Shown here in pieces: positions 50,878-60,034 of a stretch of DNA of 64,000 nucleotides (position 1 is its first letter; each line of letters opens with the position of its first letter). The notes beneath the pieces are model-generated. The model was not told the origin of the DNA. It saw only the letters and a program-made list of their open reading frames with translations, and made no database searches. Both the position numbers and the translations under genes were made by a program. The stretch covers positions 310,001-374,000 of the forward strand of contig CAWFGW010000029.1 of assembly GCA_963815495.1 (NCBI GenBank). The letters run 5' to 3'. Origin of the DNA: CAWFGW01 sp963815495. Lineage in GTDB: Bacteria > Bacteroidota > Bacteroidia > Cytophagales > JAAEPT01.

Positions 50878-51450
50878 ATGACCTCAAAAATTTCCGAATA
50901 CCTAAAAAAGTTAGTTCAAGTCACCGAAGAAGAAAGTGCCATTTTTAGTGCTTCTTTTAAAGAAGTTAAGGTGAAGAAAAGGCAATTCATTATTCAACCC
51001 AACTTCACTACCAAACACCGCAACTATATTGTAAAAGGTGCCTTTAGAGCTTATGTGGTGAGCAATTCGGGACAAGAACACACCATCAACATCGCCATTG
51101 ATGACTGGTGGATTACCGATTACAACAGTTATATATTTCAACAACCCGCTACCCTATTTGTCGTGGCTATTGAAGATAGTGTTGTGTTACAAATTGACTA
51201 TGAAAAAGAGCAGGAATTGAAAGCATCTAACCATAAGTTTGAAACATTTTTTAGAATAATTGCTGAACGTGGTTTGGCTTTTCAACAACGTAGAATTTTG
51301 TCCAACTTAACTCAAAGTGCTGAAGAACGATATGAAAACTTTGTAACAAAGTACCCGCACATTGTTCAACGGGTTCCGCAGTATGCTCTAGCTTCTTACT
51401 TAGGCATGACCACAGAGTTTTTATCACGAATAAGAAACAAGAGAACATAA
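50878..51450 (+). CDS. Crp/Fnr-family regulator
   Basis: 190 aa from ATG 50878 (MTSKISEYLKKLVQ). The cNMP-like barrel (about 15-120; KKRQFIIQPNFTTKHRNYIVKGAFRAYVV) precedes an HTH (RVPQYALASYLGMTTEFLSRIRNKRT). No Fe-S cysteines. It is followed by an AhpD-like peroxidase-type protein and an SDR enzyme on the same strand; a regulator/target arrangement is likely. A longer start at 50806 is possible but adds a hydrophobic unlikely leader. Confidence 0.85.
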   Translation: MTSKISEYLKKLVQVTEEESAIFSASFKEVKVKKRQFIIQPNFTTKHRNYIVKGAFRAYVVSNSGQEHTINIAIDDWWITDYNSYIFQQPATLFVVAIEDSVVLQIDYEKEQELKASNHKFETFFRIIAERGLAFQQRRILSNLTQSAEERYENFVTKYPHIVQRVPQYALASYLGMTTEFLSRIRNKRT

Positions 51451-51563
51451 AAAAGTTGAACTACATCAACGAAATTTCCTAAACTACTTCATTTTTCTCC
51501 ACTGAAAGTCATCACAACTTTGTAAAGTCAATAGTGACAAATAACACGTTAACACAAAGTACA

Positions 51564-52112
51564 ATGACAACTTTACAAAAACGAACGTTTACAATTCCTA
51601 CACAATCGGAAGTATCAGAAAACAATCAAGCAATTTTTGATAACCTTAAAAAAAATTTGGGCTTTGTGCCAAACCTTTATGCCTACTACGCAAAAAATGA
51701 AACATCATTAGGTGATTATTTAACTTTACAGAATCGCAAATCAACACTATCAGCTAAGGAAAGAGAAGTAATTAATTTAGTAACGAGCCAACTCAACGAG
51801 TGTCGCTACTGTCAATCGGCACATACCGTTATGGGGAAAATGAATGGTTTTACGGATAACCAAATCATCGAACTTCGAAAAGGAACGGCTACTTTTGATA
51901 ATAAATTAGATGCTTTAGTAAAATTTGCCTCTGTTATTGTTGAACATAGAGGTAAGGTAAGTGAAGAAGCCAAGAAATTATTTTTTAGTGTCGGTTATAC
52001 TGAGGCTAATATGATTGATGTAGTGATGACTATTGGCGACAAAACAATTAGCAACTATATGCATAACCTTACAGGGTTTGAAATAGATTTTCCATTAGCT
52101 GAACAAATTTAA
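51564..52112 (+). CDS. AhpD-like / carboxymuconolactone decarboxylase-family protein
   Basis: 182 aa from ATG 51564 (MTTLQKRTFTIP). CMD domain with the CxxC thiol motif in NECRYCQSAHTVMGK (CRYC plus downstream His), as in AhpD/peroxidase-related enzymes. It likely acts in thiol-dependent peroxide or electrophile detoxification, in the cytoplasm. Encoded 12 nt before an SDR oxidoreductase, probably one operon with the Crp-type regulator. Confidence 0.87.
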   Translation: MTTLQKRTFTIPTQSEVSENNQAIFDNLKKNLGFVPNLYAYYAKNETSLGDYLTLQNRKSTLSAKEREVINLVTSQLNECRYCQSAHTVMGKMNGFTDNQIIELRKGTATFDNKLDALVKFASVIVEHRGKVSEEAKKLFFSVGYTEANMIDVVMTIGDKTISNYMHNLTGFEIDFPLAEQI

Positions 52113-52124
52113 AACGCTACTAAT

Positions 52125-52958
52125 ATGACTAAAAAGACATGGTTGATAACAGGGATTTCCAGCGGATTGGGCAAAGCACTTGCCCAATCGGTTATGGAAA
52201 CGGGCGACTTCGTGATAGGAACTCTCAGAAAGCAATCGCAAGTAGAGGCCTTTAATAAGGAACATAAAAAAAATGGTTTCGCCATACAACTTGACATTAC
52301 CAATGAAGACGAAATTGATAAGACTATTGAAACTATTACTGCTAGGTTTGGTGCCTGTGATGTTTTAGTCAATAATGCAGGAGTTGGTTTTGTTGGTGCT
52401 ATTGAAGAAACTTCTATGGAAGAAGTGCGAACCATCTTTGAATCTAATTTCTTCGGAACATTAAAAATGACGCAGGCAATTTTACCAGGCATGAGAATGG
52501 CTAAAAAAGGTCATATCATACAAATTTCTTCACAAGGAGGGATAAAGGCTTCCGCAGGTTTTGGTATTTACAATGCCAGTAAGTTTGCGTTAGAAGGTTT
52601 TACCGAAGCATTAGCCCAAGAAGTTGTTCCGCTTGGAATTCAAGTTACGCTGGTGGAACCAGGTCCATTCCGAACCAAGTTTGCAAATAATGGATTAAAA
52701 GAAGCAAAAAAGAGCATTGAAGACTATTCGGAAACCGCTGGGACATTCCGAACCAAGTTGAAAAGTATTGATGGAAAACAAGAAGGCGACCCCGTAAAAG
52801 CAGCAAAAGCTATTATTGACTTGGTCAACTCCAAAAACCCAACCTTGCGTCTACCGCTTGGCAAAGCAGCTTTATTTTCCATCGAAATAAAATTAGAAAG
52901 TGTAAAGGCTGACTTAGAAAGTAATCGAAAAATTGCTGAAAATGCAGTATTTGAATAG
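52125..52958 (+). CDS. Short-chain dehydrogenase/reductase
   Basis: 277 aa classical SDR. Coenzyme motif GISSGLGKAL. The structural motif is NNAGVGF, and the active site has Ser in IISSQGG-type IQISSQGG and the YNASKFALEG Tyr-x3-Lys. NAD(P) preference cannot be set with confidence. Substrate unknown; the downstream regions (LVEPGPFRTKFAN) are typical of this group. Co-directional with the AhpD-like gene. Confidence 0.9.
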   Translation: MTKKTWLITGISSGLGKALAQSVMETGDFVIGTLRKQSQVEAFNKEHKKNGFAIQLDITNEDEIDKTIETITARFGACDVLVNNAGVGFVGAIEETSMEEVRTIFESNFFGTLKMTQAILPGMRMAKKGHIIQISSQGGIKASAGFGIYNASKFALEGFTEALAQEVVPLGIQVTLVEPGPFRTKFANNGLKEAKKSIEDYSETAGTFRTKLKSIDGKQEGDPVKAAKAIIDLVNSKNPTLRLPLGKAALFSIEIKLESVKADLESNRKIAENAVFE

Positions 52959-53154
52959 CATAAACTTTTACAACATATTATGGGATATACAAATAGTAGG
53001 ACCGTCAACTCTCCTACTATTTTTACAAGTCCGTAACTTTGATTTTATACTTTACTATTTATTTACTGCAAAAACTTTTGATATCTCCTAAGCAAAACAC
53101 CATTTCAAACTGATTTTTTCATTTACTTTGTTCTTATAACGTTAATCTTTTGCA

Positions 53155-53967
53155 ATGAACTTCTATAATCATATCTTGGATGTTAAATCCTTGGCTTATT
53201 TTTCTCAGGCATGGTATTCAAAAATTGATTTTAAAAAGCACTCACAAAATATTTACATCCCAAAATCATCGGTGTTTATTTCTGTTTTATTAAACGGAGA
53301 AGTCCAGATTAAAATAGACAAAAACAAGCCTCTACCCAGCCCTATTTTCAGTATTAATGGAGTAATGAATAAAAAAAAGGCAACCATCCATTTTAATGAT
53401 GTTGTTGAAAGTATTGGCATAGAGTTAACCTCACTGGGATTCAAAAAATTATTTGGGTGTTCGCCTATTCAACTTCATGATCACTATGCAGACATGAATA
53501 CACTTATCGATTTTAATGAAGTTAGCTTAATACAGACCATTCAATCATATCCGACCATTCCTCAGAAAATTATTTTTTTACTTGCTTATTTGGAAAACAA
53601 CTTCAATTCTAAGGTTTACAAAGATGACTTTTCAAGAAAATTATATGCTATTCCTTCAAAAGAGTTAATCCAATATGATGTCAAAAAATTAGCCGATAAA
53701 TTTTGTCTGGGAGAAAAAACATTTATCAGAAAATTTAAAGAAGAAATGGGCACCACTCCTAAAAACTACATCAATATACATCGGTTTAAAATCGCCTTTT
53801 CACAATTGACCTCACAGCACAACATTACTCTTCAAGGGTTAGCTAGTTCATTAAATTATTACGACATCCAACATTTGATTAAAGACTTTCAAGTGCATAC
53901 CAACCTTACCCCTTATCAACTATTGGAATCAAGAACCGATTCAACAAAAAAGATTTGGAACGAGTGA
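53155..53967 (+). CDS. AraC-family transcription regulator
   Basis: 270 aa. N-terminal DUF6597-like sensing region (LDVKSLAYFSQAWYSKIDF, SVFISVLLNGEVQIKIDK) is followed by AraC HTH (about 170-265; IPSKELIQYDVKKLADKFCLGEKTFIRKFKEEMGTTPKNYIN, LQGLASSLNYYDIQHLIKDFQVHTNLTPYQLLE). It ends 81 nt before the T9SS propeller gene's preferred start. Targets unknown. Confidence 0.86.
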   Translation: MNFYNHILDVKSLAYFSQAWYSKIDFKKHSQNIYIPKSSVFISVLLNGEVQIKIDKNKPLPSPIFSINGVMNKKKATIHFNDVVESIGIELTSLGFKKLFGCSPIQLHDHYADMNTLIDFNEVSLIQTIQSYPTIPQKIIFLLAYLENNFNSKVYKDDFSRKLYAIPSKELIQYDVKKLADKFCLGEKTFIRKFKEEMGTTPKNYINIHRFKIAFSQLTSQHNITLQGLASSLNYYDIQHLIKDFQVHTNLTPYQLLESRTDSTKKIWNE

Positions 53968-54047
53968 TTTTTGTCTTTTTTTTACCAACACACTATTCGC
54001 AACGAGATTTAACTTTACAAGCAAAAATAAACCTCAGTTGCTTTGAT

Positions 54048-56480
54048 ATGAAAAATATTTACTTCCCTTTTACAGCTATTCTCGCATTTTTATTTATAAG
54101 TACTTACGGACAAACCAACAAAATCGAAGTTTTTCAAATTGGAACAAAAGTCAATTTCATTATGAATAGTTGCGGCCAAAATTTACCTGAAACTCAAGGC
54201 AAACTACATTTTTGCGATGCTGCAGGAAATCTGGGCTATGTTGAAAACAGTACAGGATTGAATGATAGAAGTGTAAACTTTATGATTCAAAACCATTATA
54301 ACGAAGATGAAATTTACTTTACTCCATCTGGTATATCGGTAAGAAAAGAAAACGGTCAATGGGAAAACATTCCCAAAATCGCCATACCAATCCGTAGATC
54401 AAATGGCGACTTAGTAACCGATGCTACTCAACTGCAGGGTGGTGTTCGACTACCGAACGGCAAATTGCTTTTTGGTGCACAAAGTACAAGCACATCTAAT
54501 TCAAACGTGTACATCTATGATTTTGATACTAAATCAATTTCCAGTGTATCATTGAATAAGATAAGTGCTCCAGCAGAATTTATATACAACGAAGCAGCTG
54601 ACTTAACCTATATTCTGTCTTATATGGGAAGCACTAAACACCTCTCTATTTATAAAAATGGCGTAATTATCTCCACTGAAGAAATTCAATCTTCATTCAG
54701 CATAGCTTATTCCAATAGACGCGATTCATTTTATCACAATGGTAAAATTTATATAGGCACACCACAAGGGTTAGCTGTTTTGGACGTCACCACAAGAACC
54801 TTTAAACTAATTAATGCTTCCTCAACACCTTCATTGACCTACAATAATGCTTTCGACATCACCCTTGATACAGTCACGAAAAATGTTTGGGTTATTAATA
54901 CAGATGCAAATAATGGAGCAATCAGCAAATTTGATTTGCTGAAGGATTCCATTTACAATTATACCATTCCTACCGTTGCAAATAATCAGGTTAATTATAA
55001 GTTTCAAAAACTAGCCGTAAACAATGATAAAGGATGGTTAGTTGCTTCTAATTTTGATGGATTGCTATCCTTTAATGCTAATCCAGCCAGTTTAACGCTC
55101 ACCGAAATCCCCAAAAGTGAAATTGTCACACTTGGATTACCTTATACCTATGCACCGAACAACGTGTTTTTCTTGAACGAAAAGTTTTATTTCACCACAA
55201 TTTCCTTCTCTTCCGGAGTAGATAAAAATTATGAAGTATTAATCCATGAAAATGAAACCAACTTATGGTCTGGAAGAAGCGATGACCAAAAAGGCAATCG
55301 ATCATATGAAATGAACAGACGGTTTGAATTTAGTATCCCTGACACGTTAGGAGGTATCTGGTGGTTTAATCCATCCGATAACTTTATACTTTATCGGTCT
55401 AACAAGGAAAAAGAATTTTCAATAAATGTGAATTATGGGTTATTTTCTTCTGCGCTAGGCACCAACGAAAAACCTTTAATGACCACTTCTATTTCTCCCA
55501 ACGGCCTTTCGTTAATTGATACCAGTGGAGTCACGCTAATTGAACCAAAAATTTCTTCAGCCTCTACAATTACACACTACAAAGATCAGGTTTGGATTCA
55601 CAGTGGCGACCGAAAAAAACTATATGTAATAAAAGAAAATGTATTAGCGAAAGAATACGCCTTAGACAATAGCTTCAATACTTTTTATAAGATAGGTCTC
55701 GATTCAAGCGGGGTGGTCTGGTTTTTTAAGTCAACAGGATTAGAGTCAACCTTAAGGAAATTTAACCCAAACACCGAAAGTTTTACAGATTTTAATAAAG
55801 CTGGTGTTGGCACACCGCTTGAAGTAGTTACTGGCCCAGCTGGTACGGTCGTTTTCTTAGGTACCACGGGGTTAATTTTTTACAATGGTACTAACTTTGA
55901 AACGTATCCTTATAATGGCATTGTAAATCTAAGCAAAGTTCAAACTGCTGTTTTTGATGAAAAGGGCACGCTTTATTGCCTACAAAATGATCCAGCAAAA
56001 ATCATTTCAGTAGAGGGACTAGGTTCTGAAGTGATCACTGGAAATGTGAATATTATACTTGAGGGGGTAAACACCCTCCTACCAGCACTTGATTTCTACC
56101 GACCAAGTTCATTATCCATTGATAAATACGGTGCTATCTGGACGAATGCCTCTCTTGCCTCTATCAAAATAGTAGATAAGGATACAACCCCTCAATTCCG
56201 TTTGTTAGGGACAACACCTTTAATCACCTCCCTTGATAAGCAAGAGCAAGTTTCTACAGAAAATCTAGTTCATATTTATCCAAACCCTTCTTCAGACAAG
56301 GTTAGTGTTACCACTAATTTTAAGGAATTCACCCTTTCCATTACTGACATGAAAGGTCAATTAATCTCAACCTTTAATTCACCCGAATCTTTTTCAGTAG
56401 AAGAATTAGCAAACGGGTTTTATCTTTTAAAAATTGTAAATGGACAAACAACCATTACAGAGAAGTTGATAAAGAATTGA
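54048..56480 (+). CDS. Large secreted beta-propeller protein with T9SS sorting domain
   Basis: 810 aa from ATG 54048 (MKNIYFPFTAILAFLF), giving a standard Sec signal; the longer frame from 53955 overlaps the AraC gene and lacks a signal peptide. The body is repeated beta-rich blades typical of NHL/two-component-regulator propeller-like proteins (GVRLPNGKLLFGAQ, YIGTPQGLAVLDVTTRTF, GVVWFFKSTGLESTLRKF). T9SS type-A C-terminus: VHIYPNPSSDKVSVTTNFKEFTLSITDMKGQ..GFYLLKIVNGQTTITEKLIKN. Probable surface protein. Confidence 0.83.
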   Translation: MKNIYFPFTAILAFLFISTYGQTNKIEVFQIGTKVNFIMNSCGQNLPETQGKLHFCDAAGNLGYVENSTGLNDRSVNFMIQNHYNEDEIYFTPSGISVRKENGQWENIPKIAIPIRRSNGDLVTDATQLQGGVRLPNGKLLFGAQSTSTSNSNVYIYDFDTKSISSVSLNKISAPAEFIYNEAADLTYILSYMGSTKHLSIYKNGVIISTEEIQSSFSIAYSNRRDSFYHNGKIYIGTPQGLAVLDVTTRTFKLINASSTPSLTYNNAFDITLDTVTKNVWVINTDANNGAISKFDLLKDSIYNYTIPTVANNQVNYKFQKLAVNNDKGWLVASNFDGLLSFNANPASLTLTEIPKSEIVTLGLPYTYAPNNVFFLNEKFYFTTISFSSGVDKNYEVLIHENETNLWSGRSDDQKGNRSYEMNRRFEFSIPDTLGGIWWFNPSDNFILYRSNKEKEFSINVNYGLFSSALGTNEKPLMTTSISPNGLSLIDTSGVTLIEPKISSASTITHYKDQVWIHSGDRKKLYVIKENVLAKEYALDNSFNTFYKIGLDSSGVVWFFKSTGLESTLRKFNPNTESFTDFNKAGVGTPLEVVTGPAGTVVFLGTTGLIFYNGTNFETYPYNGIVNLSKVQTAVFDEKGTLYCLQNDPAKIISVEGLGSEVITGNVNIILEGVNTLLPALDFYRPSSLSIDKYGAIWTNASLASIKIVDKDTTPQFRLLGTTPLITSLDKQEQVSTENLVHIYPNPSSDKVSVTTNFKEFTLSITDMKGQLISTFNSPESFSVEELANGFYLLKIVNGQTTITEKLIKN

Positions 56481-56880
56481 TGAACGTCACAAATTGAGTG
56501 CGCTTTATTGGTAGATAAAACTTGTTATTATTGAGTTTAGTTTTCGTCAGCTTAACTTAACTTAAGCTATTACTCCTATCCTAAATTTATCAAAGTAAAT
56601 GCAGTTCTGGCTCGACAAAGCGTTTACCGCTAACGAAATCTGTTAAAACACCTCTAAAAAATATTCATTTGAATTTATCGAAGTATAGTAATAACCTATC
56701 CTACCTTTTTTCTATTAAACCCATAAAAATGTGATCCATTCAGAGCCTTTGAATGCACATATACAAAATCTTATTCCATTATTTAATTTCTCCGATTGAT
56801 CTCGGGTTTGTTTTAAGCAAAGTTTTCACCTAGGAGGAAGCTATATACTCATCAATAGGATAAAAAAAGTAACTTTAACC
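56481..56880. other. Intergenic stretch upstream of the P-type ATPase
   Basis: AT-rich, no frame. A GGTTTG (56808) and TAAGCAAAG (56814) word pair and an AGGAGGAAG at 56833 could be part of a promoter or RBS-like region, but spacing to the ATG at 56881 is too long for ribosome binding. Nothing else recognisable. Confidence 0.3.
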
Positions 56881-59391
56881 ATGCCTGTGAGTAATTTCAA
56901 TATAGATGGTTTAACAAGTGAACAGGTAATTCTTTCAAGAAAGGAATTTGGAAAAAACACGTTAAACTACAAACAAGAAAACACCTTTTTTAATGCTATA
57001 AAAAATGTTGTGAAAGAACCAATGGTTCTTTTGTTGTTAGTAGCATCTTCAATCTATTTTATCAGCGGCAACACAGGCGATGGATTTTTCCTTTCAATTG
57101 CCATTGTAATTGTCTCTGTCATCTCTTTATATCAGGACGCTAGAAGTCGTAATGCACTTCAAAAACTAAAAACCCTTTCACAACCCAATTGCAAAGTAAT
57201 TAGAAATGGAAAGACAGAACAAATAAAAAGCGAAGACTTAGTCGTTGGCGATAGCTTGATTGTAGAAGAAGGTATCTCTGTTCCTGCTGATGGAAAAATC
57301 ATTCATTCAAATGATTTTTCTGTTAACGAATCCATTCTTACGGGTGAATCTTTATCTGTCTTTAAGGATAAAGAACAAGCAGACAATCTCATTTTCAAGG
57401 GTACCACAGTCGCGAGTGGTTTAGCTATTATTACCGTTACAAGCATTGGCAATGAAACTAAATTAGGTAGAATTGGCAAGAGTCTTGAAAGTATTAAAGA
57501 TGAAAAAACACCCCTGGAACAGCAAATAAGTAATTTTGTAAAAATCATGGTGGTTATTGGTACTGCTATTTTCTTAGTGGTATGGTCTATTAATTATTTC
57601 CATTCATACAATTTATCAGACAGTCTATTAAAAGCACTTACTTTAGCAATGAGCATTTTGCCAGAAGAAATCCCGGTGGCCTTGACAACTTTTATGGCCC
57701 TTGGTGCTTGGCGTCTAATGAAAATGGGAATTGTCGTAAAACAGATGAAAACAGTTGAAACGCTAGGTAGTGCTTCAGTGATTTGTGTCGATAAAACAGG
57801 AACCATTACAGAAAATAAAATGAGCTTGGCAAAACTTTTTGTGCTGTCAACCCAACATATTTCAAATCCCAATAACGAATTAACGAGCGAGGAAAAGCAA
57901 CTGATAACCATCGCCATGTGGGCAAGTGAACCCATTCCATTTGACCCTATGGAAGTGGCTTTGCACACTGCATACAAAAACTTAAAAGTGGATGATGAAA
58001 GGCAGAAATATAAAATGATCCATGAATATCCCTTAGGTGGAAAGCCCCCCATGATGACCCATATTTTTGAAAATAAATCGGGAAAAAGAATTATTGCTGC
58101 CAAAGGAGCACCAGAAGCAATCATCAACGTTTGTGATTTATCAAATGAAGAAAAGCAACAAATTGAAAAAGCGATACAAACGATAACTAGTGAAGGGTAT
58201 CGTGTATTAGCGGTAGGCGAAAGTTCTTTTGAGAGAGATCATTTCCCTAAAACACAGCAAGAATTTAAATTCACATTTAGAGGAATAGTCGCCTTTTATG
58301 ACCCTCCAAAAACCAATATACATCAGGTATTACAAGATTTTTATAATGCAGGTATTAAAGTAAAAATCATTACAGGAGATAACGCTGAAACCACGACTGC
58401 TATAGCTAAACAAATAGGTTTTGATGAGTTTGAGCATCGATTGAGTGGCAATGATTTGACGCACTTATCAGAAGAGGAATTGCAAGATAAAGTTATGCAG
58501 ACCACCATTTTTACAAGAATGTTTCCTGAAGCAAAATTACGAGTCATTAATGCCTTAAAAGCTATTAATCAAGTTGTCGCTATGACAGGCGATGGTGTTA
58601 ACGATGGGCCTGCTCTAAAAGCAGCGCATATTGGTATTGCTATGGGGAAAAAAGGAACTGAAATAGCAAAACAGGCTGCATCATTAATTTTATTAGAAGA
58701 TGACTTGTCTAAAATGGTGAATGCTATCGCAATGGGTAGAAAGATTTATACAAACCTCAAAAAAGCGATTCAATACATCATATCTATTCACATACCTATC
58801 ATTCTTACCGTTTTTATTCCCCTGGCGCTGGGATGGATTTATCCTAACATTTTTTCACCTGTACACATTATATTCCTGGAGTTAATCATGGGCCCCACCT
58901 GTTCAATTGTTTTTGAAAATGAACCCATGGAAAAAAATACTATGTCACAAAAACCGAGACCATATACTACCAATTTTTTCAACTGGAAAGAGCTTCTATC
59001 AAGTATTATTCAAGGCCTGTTTATCACTGTAGGCACCTTATTTATCTTTCAATATTCTGTTAACCAAGGATTAAACGAAGCACACACCAGAACAATGGTC
59101 TTCATAGTATTGATAGCCGCAAACATTACTTTAACACTTGTCAATCGATCATTTTATTATTCTATGCTAACTACATTAAGATATAAAAACAGCATGGTTT
59201 TACTCATCATTGCCATAACCGTTAGCATTACAGGACTACTCTTATTTATATCTCCGCTCACAAGTTTTTTTGAATTTGAAACACCTAAAATATCAGAAGT
59301 ACTTTTTTGTCTTTCAGTAGGATTTATCTCTGTAATATGGTATGAGTTAGTAAAACTCATCACAAGGCTGCGAAGTGAGGAACAATTATAG
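56881..59391 (+). CDS. Cation-translocating P-type ATPase (P2-like)
   Basis: 836 aa. N-terminal cation-ATPase domain, then TGES actuator motif, the PEEIP transport-site motif in helix M4 (SILPEEIPVALTT), the phosphorylation motif DKTGT with Asp304, the TGDxVNDGPAL hinge (MTGDGVNDGPALKAAHIGIAMG), and about ten TM helices. PEEIP resembles P2 Ca2+/H+-type pumps more than heavy-metal P1B pumps, which carry CPC. Cation not identified. The gene ends 6 nt inside the convergent Nudix gene. Confidence 0.9.
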   Translation: MPVSNFNIDGLTSEQVILSRKEFGKNTLNYKQENTFFNAIKNVVKEPMVLLLLVASSIYFISGNTGDGFFLSIAIVIVSVISLYQDARSRNALQKLKTLSQPNCKVIRNGKTEQIKSEDLVVGDSLIVEEGISVPADGKIIHSNDFSVNESILTGESLSVFKDKEQADNLIFKGTTVASGLAIITVTSIGNETKLGRIGKSLESIKDEKTPLEQQISNFVKIMVVIGTAIFLVVWSINYFHSYNLSDSLLKALTLAMSILPEEIPVALTTFMALGAWRLMKMGIVVKQMKTVETLGSASVICVDKTGTITENKMSLAKLFVLSTQHISNPNNELTSEEKQLITIAMWASEPIPFDPMEVALHTAYKNLKVDDERQKYKMIHEYPLGGKPPMMTHIFENKSGKRIIAAKGAPEAIINVCDLSNEEKQQIEKAIQTITSEGYRVLAVGESSFERDHFPKTQQEFKFTFRGIVAFYDPPKTNIHQVLQDFYNAGIKVKIITGDNAETTTAIAKQIGFDEFEHRLSGNDLTHLSEEELQDKVMQTTIFTRMFPEAKLRVINALKAINQVVAMTGDGVNDGPALKAAHIGIAMGKKGTEIAKQAASLILLEDDLSKMVNAIAMGRKIYTNLKKAIQYIISIHIPIILTVFIPLALGWIYPNIFSPVHIIFLELIMGPTCSIVFENEPMEKNTMSQKPRPYTTNFFNWKELLSSIIQGLFITVGTLFIFQYSVNQGLNEAHTRTMVFIVLIAANITLTLVNRSFYYSMLTTLRYKNSMVLLIIAITVSITGLLLFISPLTSFFEFETPKISEVLFCLSVGFISVIWYELVKLITRLRSEEQL

Positions 59392-60003
59392 CTTTAAAAG
59401 CAACTGTCGAAACTCATTTAACATCATCGCAGTGGCGCCCCAAACGATTTCCCCATCAAACTCAAAACAGGGAACGTTAATAGAGCCACTACTAATCTTC
59501 AAATCACGTTTCACCAAACTCTCTGGACTAAGAAGTTGATCGATACCAACCTCTAGTAGTTTATACACTTCAAAGGTATCGGGTTTAAAAATTGGCTCTT
59601 CTTGGAGCATGCATACATAAGGATGCACTATATAACCGCTTGGAGGAATGTATACAGACGTCAAACTACCAAATACGTGTATGGCATTACGCGGCACCCC
59701 AATCTCCTCTTCAGTCTCTCGCAAGGCGGTTTGTTCCAGATTGACATCCTCTTTTTCCTTTTTACCACCTGGAAAACTAATTTGTCCACTATGAAACCCT
59801 TCGTAGACATGCCTTTTTGTTAACACAAAATGCATCTCGTTGTATTTTTTATATAAAAGAATACATACTGCGCTTTGTTTAGGGTTGGGATTGTCCTTGT
59901 AGGCTTTAATTCTTAAGGAGCTCGATATTGGGGCTAACTCTCGGTGTGCCAAATCACCAGGAAGAGGTTGCTTTAAAAGTTGGGTTAAAGTTATTATATC
60001 CAT
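59386..60003 (-). CDS. Nudix hydrolase, CoA pyrophosphatase-type
   Basis: 205 aa with a Nudix box GGKKEKEDVNLEQTALRETEEEIG and the CoA-pyrophosphatase-type upstream motif HSGQISFPGG. It likely hydrolyses CoA or acyl-CoA to 3',5'-ADP and phosphopantetheine, in the cytoplasm. Length is normal for bacterial NUDT7/8-like members. Its stop overlaps the P-type ATPase stop by 6 bp in convergent orientation. Confidence 0.88.
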   Translation of the reverse strand: MDIITLTQLLKQPLPGDLAHRELAPISSSLRIKAYKDNPNPKQSAVCILLYKKYNEMHFVLTKRHVYEGFHSGQISFPGGKKEKEDVNLEQTALRETEEEIGVPRNAIHVFGSLTSVYIPPSGYIVHPYVCMLQEEPIFKPDTFEVYKLLEVGIDQLLSPESLVKRDLKISSGSINVPCFEFDGEIVWGATAMMLNEFRQLLLKL

Positions 60004-60011
60004 TGAACTAA

Positions 60012-60033
60012 AAAAGAGCCTTACGGCTCTTTT
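60012..60033 (-). terminator. Rho-independent terminator after the PorE-like gene
   Basis: AAAAGAGCC-(ttac)-GGCTCTTTT; on the minus strand it is followed by TTTTT. It lies 2 bp after the stop at 60035. Confidence 0.82.
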
Positions 60034-60034
60034 A

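Noticed and set aside
53955..54047. Longer start for the T9SS propeller protein
   Set aside because: It overlaps the AraC gene and pushes the signal peptide inside; the ATG at 54048 gives a normal signal.
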